Below are positions 1-5,094 of a stretch of 5,094 nt of DNA, one piece after another. The notes under the pieces are model-generated. The model worked only from the letters and a program-made list of their open reading frames with translations. It was not told the DNA's origin and did no database searches. Both the position numbers and the translations under genes were made by a program. Within the stretch, counting starts at the first letter, position 1, and every line of letters starts with the position of its first letter. Origin of the DNA: Zavarzinia sp. (GTDB lineage: Bacteria > Pseudomonadota > Alphaproteobacteria > Zavarziniales > Zavarziniaceae); contig JAQVKV010000255.1 in assembly GCA_028694545.1 (NCBI GenBank), positions 1 to 5,094 of the forward strand, written 5' to 3'.

Positions 1-126
1 CCGCACCGGGCCCATCACCCTCACCGGCCACGACACGCCACTCGAAGTCCGTACCGGGCCCATCAGCCTCACCGGCCACGACACGCCACTCGAAGTCCGT
101 ACCGGGCCCATCAGCCTGATTGGCCA
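1..126 (+). repeat. 48-bp tandem repeat, 2.6 copies, in frame with the gene
   Basis: Copies occupy 1-48, 49-96 and 97-126 (partial). Copies 1 and 2 differ at only two of 48 bases: 4/52 (C/T, silent Arg codon) and 18/66 (C/G, Thr to Ser). Copy 3 matches copy 2 through base 117, then decays (CTGATT in place of CTCACC) and ends at the shared GGCCAC. Each unit encodes exactly 16 residues, so copy-number change keeps the frame. Near-identity at DNA level, including silent sites, points to recent duplication or gene conversion. The array probably extends upstream of the window. Confidence 0.93.
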
Positions 127-880
127 CAAGGATGAGGGAGTGCTCCCCGTTACGCCGCCGTCGATCGAGGCGAAACCGGCGGCATCACCGCCCGCCGGCC
201 CCGACACAGTCACGGAGCTGAAGCTGAAATCGGTTCGCCTGATGCGCGTGGTTCCACTGGCGGGCGGGGGCGACGTCAATCCCTTCTCGGTTCACGATGT
301 CGAGACCCTGATCAGCCCCCGTCCTCTCGTCCTCGCGGACGGCGGCGGCGCGGGCCCGGTCGATCCGGGAACCGACCCCGGCAACGGCTCTGGCTCGGGA
401 TCGGGATCGGGCGGCGCCGTCTGCCTGACGCCGATCACCAGGGTCATCCCGGCCAACGATGCCTATTCCCTGGTGGTCGATCCGACGACGGGAAGCTGCG
501 GCTTCACCCAGTTCCCGACCTTCGCCGTGGCGCAATTCTCCGATTGCTACGGCGGTCTCTGCGTCGACGGCTTCGCGCCCTGGAGCATCGCGCCGTCCGG
601 CCTGCTGATCGCCTTCAACCGCGTGACCTTCACCATCGCGAATGGTGCCGACCGCTTCACCTTCACCGCTTCCGTCTGGGGCACGGATCCGATGCCGGAC
701 GGCAGCGTGATCGGCTCGCGCACCTCGGGCGGGGAAAGGGCGGATGGCGAATACGTCGACAAGGCCCTGGTCATCGAATCCTTCACTCGCACCGGTGCCC
801 AGGGCGCCATCAACACTTCAACGGAAGGGACGATCAATGACACGCCCATCACGCCGCTTTTCGGCGCTGGCAGCCGCTAG
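1..880 (+). CDS. Exported/surface repeat protein, C-terminal part (5' end outside window)
   Basis: The reading frame is open from base 2 to the TAG at 878-880, so the true start lies upstream and 292 residues are visible. The fragment opens with a 16-residue repeat, RTGPISLTGHDTPLEV, in two full copies and a degenerating third (to about residue 42). Next come a Pro/Ala-rich stretch, a short strand-forming segment (ELKLKSVRLMRVVPL) and a Gly/Ser linker at residues 127-138 (GNGSGSGSGSGG). The C-terminal domain of about 150 residues holds four cysteines (141, 166, 182, 187), which could form disulfides outside the cytoplasm, and is rich in Thr, Phe and Val in a beta-like pattern. Repeats followed by a flexible linker and a Cys-containing cap suggest a large secreted or surface-attached protein. 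I do not recognise the family and assign no activity. It overlaps the next gene by 44 bp, so the two are co-transcribed. A GTG at 140 is only an internal codon, since the repeat frame continues through it. Confidence 0.85.
   Translation, partial: RTGPITLTGHDTPLEVRTGPISLTGHDTPLEVRTGPISLIGHKDEGVLPVTPPSIEAKPAASPPAGPDTVTELKLKSVRLMRVVPLAGGGDVNPFSVHDVETLISPRPLVLADGGGAGPVDPGTDPGNGSGSGSGSGGAVCLTPITRVIPANDAYSLVVDPTTGSCGFTQFPTFAVAQFSDCYGGLCVDGFAPWSIAPSGLLIAFNRVTFTIANGADRFTFTASVWGTDPMPDGSVIGSRTSGGERADGEYVDKALVIESFTRTGAQGAINTSTEGTINDTPITPLFGAGSR
380..415 (+). repeat. Gly/Ser linker-coding low-complexity tract
   Basis: This stretch encodes GNGSGSGSGSGG. It includes a near-perfect hexanucleotide array, TCGGGA TCGGGA TCGGGC, at 395-412. 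The unit is a multiple of three, so length variation would change the linker without breaking the frame. It separates the repeat/strand region from the Cys-containing C-terminal domain. Confidence 0.75.
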
Positions 881-1295
881 CCTCGTCGCCGCCCTGCCCG
901 CTTTCGGCCCGGTTCAGGCCAAGGCGGCGGATGCGGTCGGCACCAATACGATCACGATGATCGTACCGTTTTCGGCCACGGGGCTTCAGGGCTTCACCTC
1001 GGTCAGCGTCCTTTGCTACGTGTTGTTGCCGGGCTCGGGTACCCAGGTCGGCAGCGCCCGCAGTGCCTCTATTCCCGTCGGTCCTGACGGCTCCGTGGCC
1101 CCGACCGAACTGCGGCTGCCGATCGAGCAGATCGCCGGCAAGCCGGAGATCGCCGGGGCGGATCGCTATTCTTGTGGCGCTCTGGGCAGCTACAACGGCG
1201 GCGGCGGGCGGGGCTTCAGCGTCGGCGCCCGTGACGGTGCCGATCCCCTCAAGCTGAAGCATGGCCCCGTCGCAGTCGGGGGCACCTTGCGGTGA
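837..1295 (+). CDS. Small secreted protein of unknown function, two cysteines
   Basis: The product is 152 residues. ATG at 837 is chosen because GGAAGGGA at 823-830 is a good ribosome binding site 6-7 nt upstream, and because the following residues form a classical signal peptide: MTRPSRR, then a hydrophobic Ala/Leu/Val core (residues 9-24), then AKA at 28-30 as the likely signal peptidase I site. The frame is also open further upstream, but an earlier start would bury the signal. The mature protein of about 120 residues has two cysteines (60 and 113) that could pair, beta-like segments (TITMIVPFSA, FTSVSVLCYVLLPG) and a Gly-rich stretch (NGGGGRG, 120-126). I do not recognise a family. It lies 44 bp inside the end of the repeat-protein gene and overlaps the next gene by 4 bp (GTGA), so it is the middle cistron of a tightly coupled operon and may serve as a partner or subunit of the same surface structure (inference). 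Confidence 0.82.
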   Translation: MTRPSRRFSALAAASLVAALPAFGPVQAKAADAVGTNTITMIVPFSATGLQGFTSVSVLCYVLLPGSGTQVGSARSASIPVGPDGSVAPTELRLPIEQIAGKPEIAGADRYSCGALGSYNGGGGRGFSVGARDGADPLKLKHGPVAVGGTLR

Positions 1296-1825
1296 AAGCC
1301 GGCGGATTCCGCGTTCTCGTCCCGGCCGTGCTGATCGCGGCCGGCGCCCTGCTGGCCACCGCCCTGCCCTGGCAGGGCGCGGATGCCCAGGGCTTCCGCG
1401 AGATCCGGCGCATTCCGGCGCCCCAGCGGCCGTCGGCCGCGCCGCCGGCGCCGGAGGGCGCCAGGCTGCTGGCGGAGCCCGTGGCGATCGATCCCAAGGT
1501 GGTCGAGGCGGCGGCGCGCAAGGTGCTGGCGTCGTGGAACCAGGGCGATCTCGGAGAATATCTGGCGGAGGATTTCCAGAACCGGGAACGGCTGCTGGAT
1601 TCGATCGCCGGCGATGTTCCGCGCGATGCCGTGATCCGCGTCCTCGCCATCCGCAACGTGAAGACCTTCGATCAATACGCGAGGCGCACTGCCGACGGGA
1701 ACGAGATCGTCACCCACGCCTCCGCCCAGATCGACACCCAGGTCGAATACGAGGACCCGAAGGCCGGGCTGCGGCGCCTGCGGGGCAGCGGCGAATACAT
1801 GTTCGAACTGGTCTTCACGCCATAG
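1292..1825 (+). CDS. Exported protein with proline-rich linker and possible NTF2/SnoaL-like domain
   Basis: The product is 177 residues from a GTG start that shares GTGA with the stop of the preceding gene, indicating translational coupling; a GGGGG run at 1278-1282 can act as Shine-Dalgarno. The N-terminus (MKAGGFRVLV, hydrophobic through about residue 26) is a signal peptide with probable cleavage after ADA (30-32). Residues 42-57 form a Pro/Ala linker. The globular part (about 65-177) begins with a helix (DPKVVEAAARKVLASWNQGDLGEYLAEDF) and ends in strands (EIVTHASAQIDTQVEYED, LRGSGEYMFELVFTP). The helix-W-NxGD-L-x(2)-YLA-x-DF pattern followed by strands resembles NTF2/SnoaL-like folds. The resemblance is by eye only, and such domains are often non-enzymatic binding modules. 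No lipobox cysteine is present, so the protein should be soluble in the periplasm or secreted. Confidence 0.82.
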   Translation: MKAGGFRVLVPAVLIAAGALLATALPWQGADAQGFREIRRIPAPQRPSAAPPAPEGARLLAEPVAIDPKVVEAAARKVLASWNQGDLGEYLAEDFQNRERLLDSIAGDVPRDAVIRVLAIRNVKTFDQYARRTADGNEIVTHASAQIDTQVEYEDPKAGLRRLRGSGEYMFELVFTP

Positions 1826-1845
1826 GGCCCGACGGGGAGAGGGCC

Positions 1846-1870
1846 ACAGGGGCAAGACGACAGGGGCAAG
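1846..1870 (+). repeat. 11-bp direct repeat in the gap before the barrel gene
   Basis: ACAGGGGCAAG occurs at 1846-1856 and again at 1860-1870, a 14-bp period, directly ahead of the GC hairpin. It could be a tandem regulator-binding site or a remnant of duplication. Nothing in the sequence distinguishes these. Confidence 0.55.
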
Positions 1871-1884
1871 GCGGCGGGGCCGCC
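1870..1884 (+). promoter_or_regulatory. GC hairpin between genes 3 and 4
   Basis: GGCGGC (1870-1875), loop GGG, GCCGCC (1879-1884) is a perfect 6-bp stem. A weaker 5-bp stem, GGCCC/GGGCC, lies at 1826-1830 and 1841-1845. No T-run follows either one, so a Rho-independent terminator is unlikely. The structure could slow decay, attenuate, or separate expression of the barrel gene from the upstream genes. No convincing promoter is visible in the 93-bp gap, so the barrel gene is probably read through from upstream. Confidence 0.4.
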
Positions 1885-1918
1885 GGTCGGTTGAGATTTG
1901 GTAATTTCGGGGGACGGC

Positions 1919-4114
1919 ATGGGGCACAGGAACGGCAGGCGGATGGCACGGGGAGCAGCCTTGTCGGCGGCCTGCCTCATCGCGGGCACCGGTGCCGGCG
2001 CGCGGGCCGAGGATCTCGTCGATCTTTCCGCCTGGAACCTCTACGGCTCGCTTTCGGGCCGCAGCGAATGGTTCGTCGTCACGGGCGACAAGAGCCGCAG
2101 CCCCTATTTCGATCGCGACCAGCAGGGCTTCGTCGAATTCGACGGCGGCTTCGAGCGCGCGTTCGGCGACTTTGAAAGCCTGTCCGGCTATGCGCGCGGC
2201 GTCCTCAGCGCCTCGTCCTACCGCACGCTGGAGCCCGGCTTCACCCTCGAGGGTGCGCGCCTGATCTGGCAGAAGGGCGACGGCGTCTTGCCTTTCCGGC
2301 TGGAGACCGGCGACATCTTCGCCTTCACCTCGACACGGACCGCGCTGGTCGGCCTGCGCGGCTTCGCGCTCGAACTGCAGCCTGATCTCGGCACGCCGGA
2401 AAGGGCTCTCTCCATCCTCGCCTTTGCCGGGGTGAGTGCGACCGATTACGACGCGCTGACCCTGGACGACGGCTTCTTCGCCGGTACCTCCTTCCTGTTT
2501 TCGGACGAGACGGACGGGGTGGTGACGGCCAACGCCGTCTATCACCGGCGCGGCGCCGATGCCGCCGCCGGCCTTGCCCGGGATATCGACCAGACAGTGG
2601 CGAGTGTGGGCTTCACGCGGAATTTCCGTCTTTTCGATCACCATATCGATCTCTTCGGCGAGGCCGCCCATTTCGCCGGCGACGACGTATCGGGCCAGCG
2701 CCGCAACCGCTCCGACGGTGGCTGGTACGGCGAATTGCAGGGGCGGAACCGCGACGGTCTCTTCTACGGCATTTCCTACCAGCGCTACGGCAACGACTAC
2801 CGCCCGGCGGCGGCGGCCGTGATCGCCGATCATCAGGCGCTGGAAAGTCGTATCGGCTGGCGCTTCGACGGCGGCCTGACCGTGCGGGGACGCTATCTCG
2901 ACTATGACGACGGCGTCGCCACCACGAACCCCCTGAACACGAAGACCTATGGCATCGGCCTGAGCGGCCCCCTTGCCCGCGACGCCTGGCCCGGTCTGAG
3001 CGCCACCCTCGACCTGTTCCACACGCGGATCGAGGACGAGGCCGGCACGCGCGACCGCGACACGGATTCATTCAGCGCCTCGGTCACGGCGCCCTTCGAC
3101 AACGGCTGGTCGGGCCGCTTCGGCCTGCGCGTGCAGGACGTCGAAACCCGCGCCCCGACCACAAGCCATTTCATCTCCCGCCAGGCTGATGCCGGTATCA
3201 CCATCCCGTGGACGCTGGGTGATGTCGCGGGTTCCGTCACACCGGGTGCCGTGATGCGCCTGATCGATGGAGCGGGATCGGACAGCACGGAATATGGTCC
3301 CAGGCTGGCCCTGTCAGCCTATGGCGGGCCCCATGCGGTCGACCTCTCCCTGTCCACCTATGTCTACGACCGCCAGGAGGCGGGAACCGAAGATCTCCTC
3401 GCCCTGCAGGCTTCCGCCTCCTATGCCTATAGCTGGGAGCGCCATCGTCTCGGCTTCGACATTTCCTATGACGGGCGCGACCCGGCGACCACCGAACGGA
3501 CGGATACGCTGCGCATCGGCATCTTCTATTCCGTCGCCTTCCAGGCCGCCGGCCAGGGCTACGCGGCGGTGGGCGAGGTCGGCGATCTCGCGGCGGCGGG
3601 CGACATCGCGCTCGATTTCGCCGCGCTGTCGACGCGCGCGTCGGTCGACGACCTGCGCCGCCGGCTGGCCGAGGCGGGCTTCGGCACCGGTGCCCGGGTG
3701 GGCACGCTCCACGTCTATGACGCGCGCCTGTTCGAGAATGTCGACAACCTGCAACGTTTCGCCCTGGTCGAGCGCGATGGCGCGGTCGATCGTCTGGTCG
3801 CCGTGGTCGAACTGGTCGATCCCGCCAGCGCGACCGAGGCCGGCCGCCTGTTCCAGCGCATCGAGCAGGATCTGGCGCGGCGCTACGGCCCGCCCACGGA
3901 CGCGGTCGACGAGGGCCAGTTCACGGGCGGCGATTTCCAGGCCATGGTGGCCGACGGCACGATCGCCCGGGTCCGCGAATGGCAATTTGCCGACGGCGTG
4001 CTGCGCCTCGGCATTCCGCAACGGATGGACGGCAGGGCCCGGATCGAGCTGCAGTTCGGTGCCACCATGCCGCCGATCCGCTTCAAGCGCTGGAGCGTCG
4101 AAACCCTGCAATAA
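1919..4114 (+). CDS. Large outer-membrane beta-barrel protein with C-terminal periplasmic domain
   Basis: The product is 731 residues from ATG 1919, preceded by GGGGGA at 1909-1914. An in-frame TTG at 1898 would add seven residues but has no better ribosome site; ATG 1943 is another candidate. MGHRNGRRMARGAALSAACLIAG is a signal peptide with cleavage after ARA (28-30). C19 lies inside the hydrophobic core without a lipobox, so this is not a lipoprotein. Residues about 38-541 alternate polar and hydrophobic residues in many amphipathic strands with aromatic girdle positions (LYGSLSGRSEWFVV, GLFYGISYQRY, LGFDISYDG). I count roughly 22-26 strands. The last, LRIGIFYSVAF, ends in Phe541 like an outer-membrane C-terminal insertion signal. 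Residues about 551-731 form a separate mixed alpha/beta domain (helices ASVDDLRRRLAEAGF and AGRLFQRIEQDLARRYGPP, then strands to the end). The mature chain has no cysteine. I do not recognise the family; an usher-like or export-pore role is a guess from size and neighbours. Confidence 0.85.
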   Translation: MGHRNGRRMARGAALSAACLIAGTGAGARAEDLVDLSAWNLYGSLSGRSEWFVVTGDKSRSPYFDRDQQGFVEFDGGFERAFGDFESLSGYARGVLSASSYRTLEPGFTLEGARLIWQKGDGVLPFRLETGDIFAFTSTRTALVGLRGFALELQPDLGTPERALSILAFAGVSATDYDALTLDDGFFAGTSFLFSDETDGVVTANAVYHRRGADAAAGLARDIDQTVASVGFTRNFRLFDHHIDLFGEAAHFAGDDVSGQRRNRSDGGWYGELQGRNRDGLFYGISYQRYGNDYRPAAAAVIADHQALESRIGWRFDGGLTVRGRYLDYDDGVATTNPLNTKTYGIGLSGPLARDAWPGLSATLDLFHTRIEDEAGTRDRDTDSFSASVTAPFDNGWSGRFGLRVQDVETRAPTTSHFISRQADAGITIPWTLGDVAGSVTPGAVMRLIDGAGSDSTEYGPRLALSAYGGPHAVDLSLSTYVYDRQEAGTEDLLALQASASYAYSWERHRLGFDISYDGRDPATTERTDTLRIGIFYSVAFQAAGQGYAAVGEVGDLAAAGDIALDFAALSTRASVDDLRRRLAEAGFGTGARVGTLHVYDARLFENVDNLQRFALVERDGAVDRLVAVVELVDPASATEAGRLFQRIEQDLARRYGPPTDAVDEGQFTGGDFQAMVADGTIARVREWQFADGVLRLGIPQRMDGRARIELQFGATMPPIRFKRWSVETLQ

Positions 4115-4392
4115 CCCGATGGATGACAGCCGCCATGACCCGCAAGCGCCGCCTGTTCGATCGCCTTGCGCTCGCCGGGGCGCCTCGGGCTGACCAGCCT
4201 GCTGCTGGACGTGCCGGAAACCGGGGGCACTTCACGGGAGATTTCATGACGGGCCTTGCATGTTGCCCCTTGCCGCTGGTCGGGAGGGCGTGAAGGGCAT
4301 CGACAACGCCATTGTACTGCCAGCATTTCCCGGCTTCTGACACCGGCACCTGACCTGCGGATGCCCTGCCCCGGCGAGGCAATAGTCATTTT
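4115..4392. other. Intergenic stretch after the barrel gene, mostly without recognisable features
   Basis: Apart from the possible frameshifted small gene at 4135-4249, I see no intact gene, tRNA or mobile-element end here. There is no stem followed by a T-run, so no Rho-independent terminator for the barrel gene is visible. CCCTT and AAGGG near 4267 and 4291 could pair over a short stem, but it is too weak to call. The G+C content drops sharply only from about 4381 onward, where the leader of the peptidase gene begins. Confidence 0.5.
4135..4249 (+). pseudogene. Possible small ORF interrupted by a one-base frameshift at GGGG
   Basis: ATG 4135 opens MTRKRRLFDRLALAG with strongly G/C-ending codons. 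At the GGGG run 4177-4180 this good coding signal moves to the next frame, which continues RLGLTSLLLDVPETGGT and ends at TGA 4247-4249. Removing one G would give a continuous product of 37 residues with a basic N-terminus and a hydrophobic segment (about LALAGRLGLTSLLLDV), like a short membrane or export-signal peptide. The start has no strong ribosome site. Read without the shift, the 4135 frame runs to 4293 and becomes Ala/Arg/Pro-rich and unconvincing. It could be a decayed gene, a sequencing error in a homopolymer, or chance in GC-rich DNA. Confidence 0.22.
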
Positions 4393-4401
4393 TGATATGA
4401 T
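4393..4401 (+). promoter_or_regulatory. Candidate extended -10 promoter for the peptidase unit
   Basis: TGATATGAT fits the extended -10 pattern TGnTATaAT with one mismatch. It sits in the most AT-rich part of the window, upstream of a gene that is 360 bp from its neighbour. No good -35 hexamer lies 16-18 bp upstream, which extended -10 promoters can tolerate. Transcription would start near 4407-4410. Confidence 0.35.
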
Positions 4402-4409
4402 CGTCGCCA

Positions 4410-4478
4410 ATGGACAACCAGGAGGAATTACATAGAGTGGAATGGATAAATTCCGCTGACTGGATCCAGCCTCGATGA
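4410..4478 (+). CDS. Candidate short leader ORF (22 codons) ahead of the M16 peptidase
   Basis: ATG 4410 opens a 22-residue frame (MDNQEELHR, then VEWINSADWIQPR) whose TGA at 4476-4478 overlaps the ATG of the peptidase gene (4475-4477) as ATGA. A shorter 13-residue version could start at GTG 4437. The strong AGGAGG at 4420-4425 lies 11 nt before that GTG but inside the longer version. If transcription starts just after the extended -10, the 22-codon form would be nearly leaderless. The peptidase start itself lacks a convincing Shine-Dalgarno, so translation of this leader followed by re-initiation at ATGA would explain how the peptidase is made. The peptide contains two Trp but no run of a single amino acid, so classical attenuation is not indicated. 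It may equally be a non-coding leader. Confidence 0.3.
   Translation: MDNQEELHRVEWINSADWIQPR
4420..4425 (+). promoter_or_regulatory. Strong Shine-Dalgarno AGGAGG far from the peptidase start
   Basis: AGGAGG is a near-ideal anti-16S match, the strongest in the window, yet it lies 49 nt before the peptidase ATG. The only start codon reasonably close behind it is GTG 4437 (11 nt), which opens the 13-codon leader frame ending in ATGA at the peptidase start. Confidence 0.5.
4436..4457 (+). promoter_or_regulatory. mRNA hairpin with GGA-containing loop in the peptidase leader
   Basis: AGTGGAAT (4436-4443) pairs with ATTCCGCT (4450-4457) over 8 bp, including one G-U wobble, with the 6-nt loop GGATAA. 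It buries GTG 4437 and lies between the strong Shine-Dalgarno and the peptidase ATG. A GGA exposed in a loop is the type of site bound by CsrA/RsmA proteins, and GGA also occurs at 4421, 4424 and 4462. The stem is visible directly; its role is inference. Confidence 0.45.
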
Positions 4479-5094
4479 AGTTCTTTTCCGGAATATTTCT
4501 GGCTTTCGCGCTCCTATTGGGCGTTCCCGCGTCGGCGGACAATGTTCCGCTCAAACAGCCGGGGCATTGGGCACATGAATATACCGGCCGCCGGGCTGAT
4601 CCGGCGATCGTGTTCGGCACGTTGCCCAACGGTCTGCGCTACGCGATCAAGCACCACGAAACCCCCTCCAACGGTGTCGCCATGCGCCTGCGGATCGGTT
4701 CCGGCTCGATGCAGGAGCGGGACGACGAACAGGGGCTGGCCCATTTTCTGGAGCACATGGCCTTTCGTGGCAGCGCCAATATTCCGGACGGCGACATGAC
4801 CCCTATGCTGGAGCGCCAGGGGCTGACCCCGGGGGCGGACAGCAATGCCTTCACCATGCAGGAACAGACGGTCTATACCTTCACCTTCCCGAAGGCGGAC
4901 GCCACGGCGATCGACACCGGCTTCGCCATCTTCCGGGAGATCGGCGAACGGCTGACCCTGACGCCGGAGGCCGTCGATGCGGAACGCGGCGTGATCCTTT
5001 CCGAGGAGCGCCTGCGCGACGAGGCCGACTACCGGGTGTTCCGCGCCAGTCTGGACAATGCGCTGGCCGGCACGCGCGCCGTTTCCCGCTGGCC
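4475..5094 (+). CDS. Exported M16 family zinc metallopeptidase, PqqL-like (N-terminal part; 3' end outside window)
   Basis: The frame runs from ATG 4475 to the window edge, with 206 residues visible. An upstream in-frame TGA (4457-4459) leaves ATG 4475 as the only ordinary start. MKFFSGIFLAFALLLGVPASA is a signal peptide cleaved after ASA (19-21), placing the enzyme in the periplasm. The M16 inverted zinc motif HxxEH is present as HFLEH at residues 90-94: H90 and H94 bind zinc and E93 is the catalytic base. The third ligand is expected about 76 residues on, and E170 in VDAERGVILSEER fits exactly. Other family signatures are LPNGLRYAI, SGSMQERDDEQGLAHFLEHMAFRG and SNAFTMQEQTVYTF. The wording around the active site resembles the PqqL-type exported M16 proteases, usually around 900 residues with a second inactive half; that part lies outside the window. 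All key residues visible are intact. Its substrate cannot be read from the sequence; cleavage of peptides or misfolded envelope proteins is the family-level expectation. Confidence 0.95.
   Translation, partial: MKFFSGIFLAFALLLGVPASADNVPLKQPGHWAHEYTGRRADPAIVFGTLPNGLRYAIKHHETPSNGVAMRLRIGSGSMQERDDEQGLAHFLEHMAFRGSANIPDGDMTPMLERQGLTPGADSNAFTMQEQTVYTFTFPKADATAIDTGFAIFREIGERLTLTPEAVDAERGVILSEERLRDEADYRVFRASLDNALAGTRAVSRW

Noticed and set aside
1..126. CRISPR array
   Set aside because: The units are contiguous with no unique spacers and keep an open protein frame.
1898..1918. TTG 1898 as the start of the barrel protein
   Set aside because: It would add seven residues ahead of a complete signal peptide. 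ATG 1919 has a purine-rich ribosome site and a standard start codon.
1919..2010. Lipoprotein signal in the barrel protein (C19)
   Set aside because: The residues before Cys are S-A-A, lacking Leu/Val/Ile at -3, and the hydrophobic core continues to a clear ARA cleavage site.
1261..2175. 304-residue plus-strand frame
   Set aside because: It crosses two genes and the gap in another frame and gives an Arg/Gly-rich low-complexity product. The overlapping frames have signal peptides and sensible composition.
1190..3022. 610-residue open frame on the minus strand
   Set aside because: It is a GC-rich shadow lying opposite three well-supported plus-strand genes and their gap. Its product is Arg/Gly/Ala/Glu-rich with no signal, domain or ribosome site.
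3314..4111. 265-residue minus-strand frame
   Set aside because: It lies wholly opposite the barrel gene, and its composition follows the complement of the coding frame.
3267..4193. 308-residue plus-strand frame over the end of the barrel gene
   Set aside because: The product is dominated by Ser, Arg, Ala and Pro, typical of an out-of-frame reading of GC-rich coding DNA.
4265..4296. Terminator after the barrel gene
   Set aside because: Only about five base pairs can form between CCCTT and AAGGG, and no T-run follows.
4442..4459. ATG 4442 as an earlier start of the peptidase
   Set aside because: It is in frame but meets TGA after five codons.
3883..4629. 248-residue minus-strand frame spanning the intergenic region
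   Set aside because: It overlaps the ends of two supported genes, has a Cys/Pro/Ser/Arg-rich composition with no recognisable motif, and runs through the peptidase promoter region.

Overview
The window is GC-rich DNA (about two thirds G+C by eye) with tightly packed plus-strand genes and strongly G/C-ending codons. Almost every product carries an export signal. It reads as chromosomal DNA of a Gram-negative bacterium, because there is an outer-membrane beta-barrel protein and a periplasmic-type M16 peptidase. A high-GC Pseudomonadota, most likely an alphaproteobacterium, is my inference; no phylogenetic marker is present.

Layout, all on the plus strand. (1) 1-880: the 3' part of a large exported repeat protein, entering the window inside a 16-residue tandem repeat (48 bp per unit) and ending in a Gly/Ser linker plus a four-cysteine C-terminal domain. 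(2) 837-1295: a small secreted protein with two cysteines in the mature chain, overlapping gene 1 by 44 bp. (3) 1292-1825: an exported protein with a proline-rich linker and a possible NTF2/SnoaL-like domain, overlapping gene 2 by the 4-bp GTGA. (4) A 93-bp gap with a short direct repeat and a GC hairpin. (5) 1919-4114: a 731-residue outer-membrane beta-barrel with an additional C-terminal soluble domain. (6) A 360-bp gap with what looks like a one-base frameshifted small gene, then an AT-richer leader carrying an extended -10 promoter, a strong but distant Shine-Dalgarno sequence, a hairpin and a candidate short upstream ORF. (7) 4475 to the window end: the N-terminal part of an exported M16 (PqqL-like) zinc peptidase.

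Genes 1-3 are almost certainly one operon because they overlap, and the barrel gene probably belongs to it. A repeat-built exported protein, two small exported companions and a large outer-membrane barrel with a periplasmic domain could be a cell-surface display or secretion module. That is inference from context; I recognise no named family for genes 1, 2 or 4. The M16 peptidase gene appears to start a separate transcription unit with its own regulated leader.
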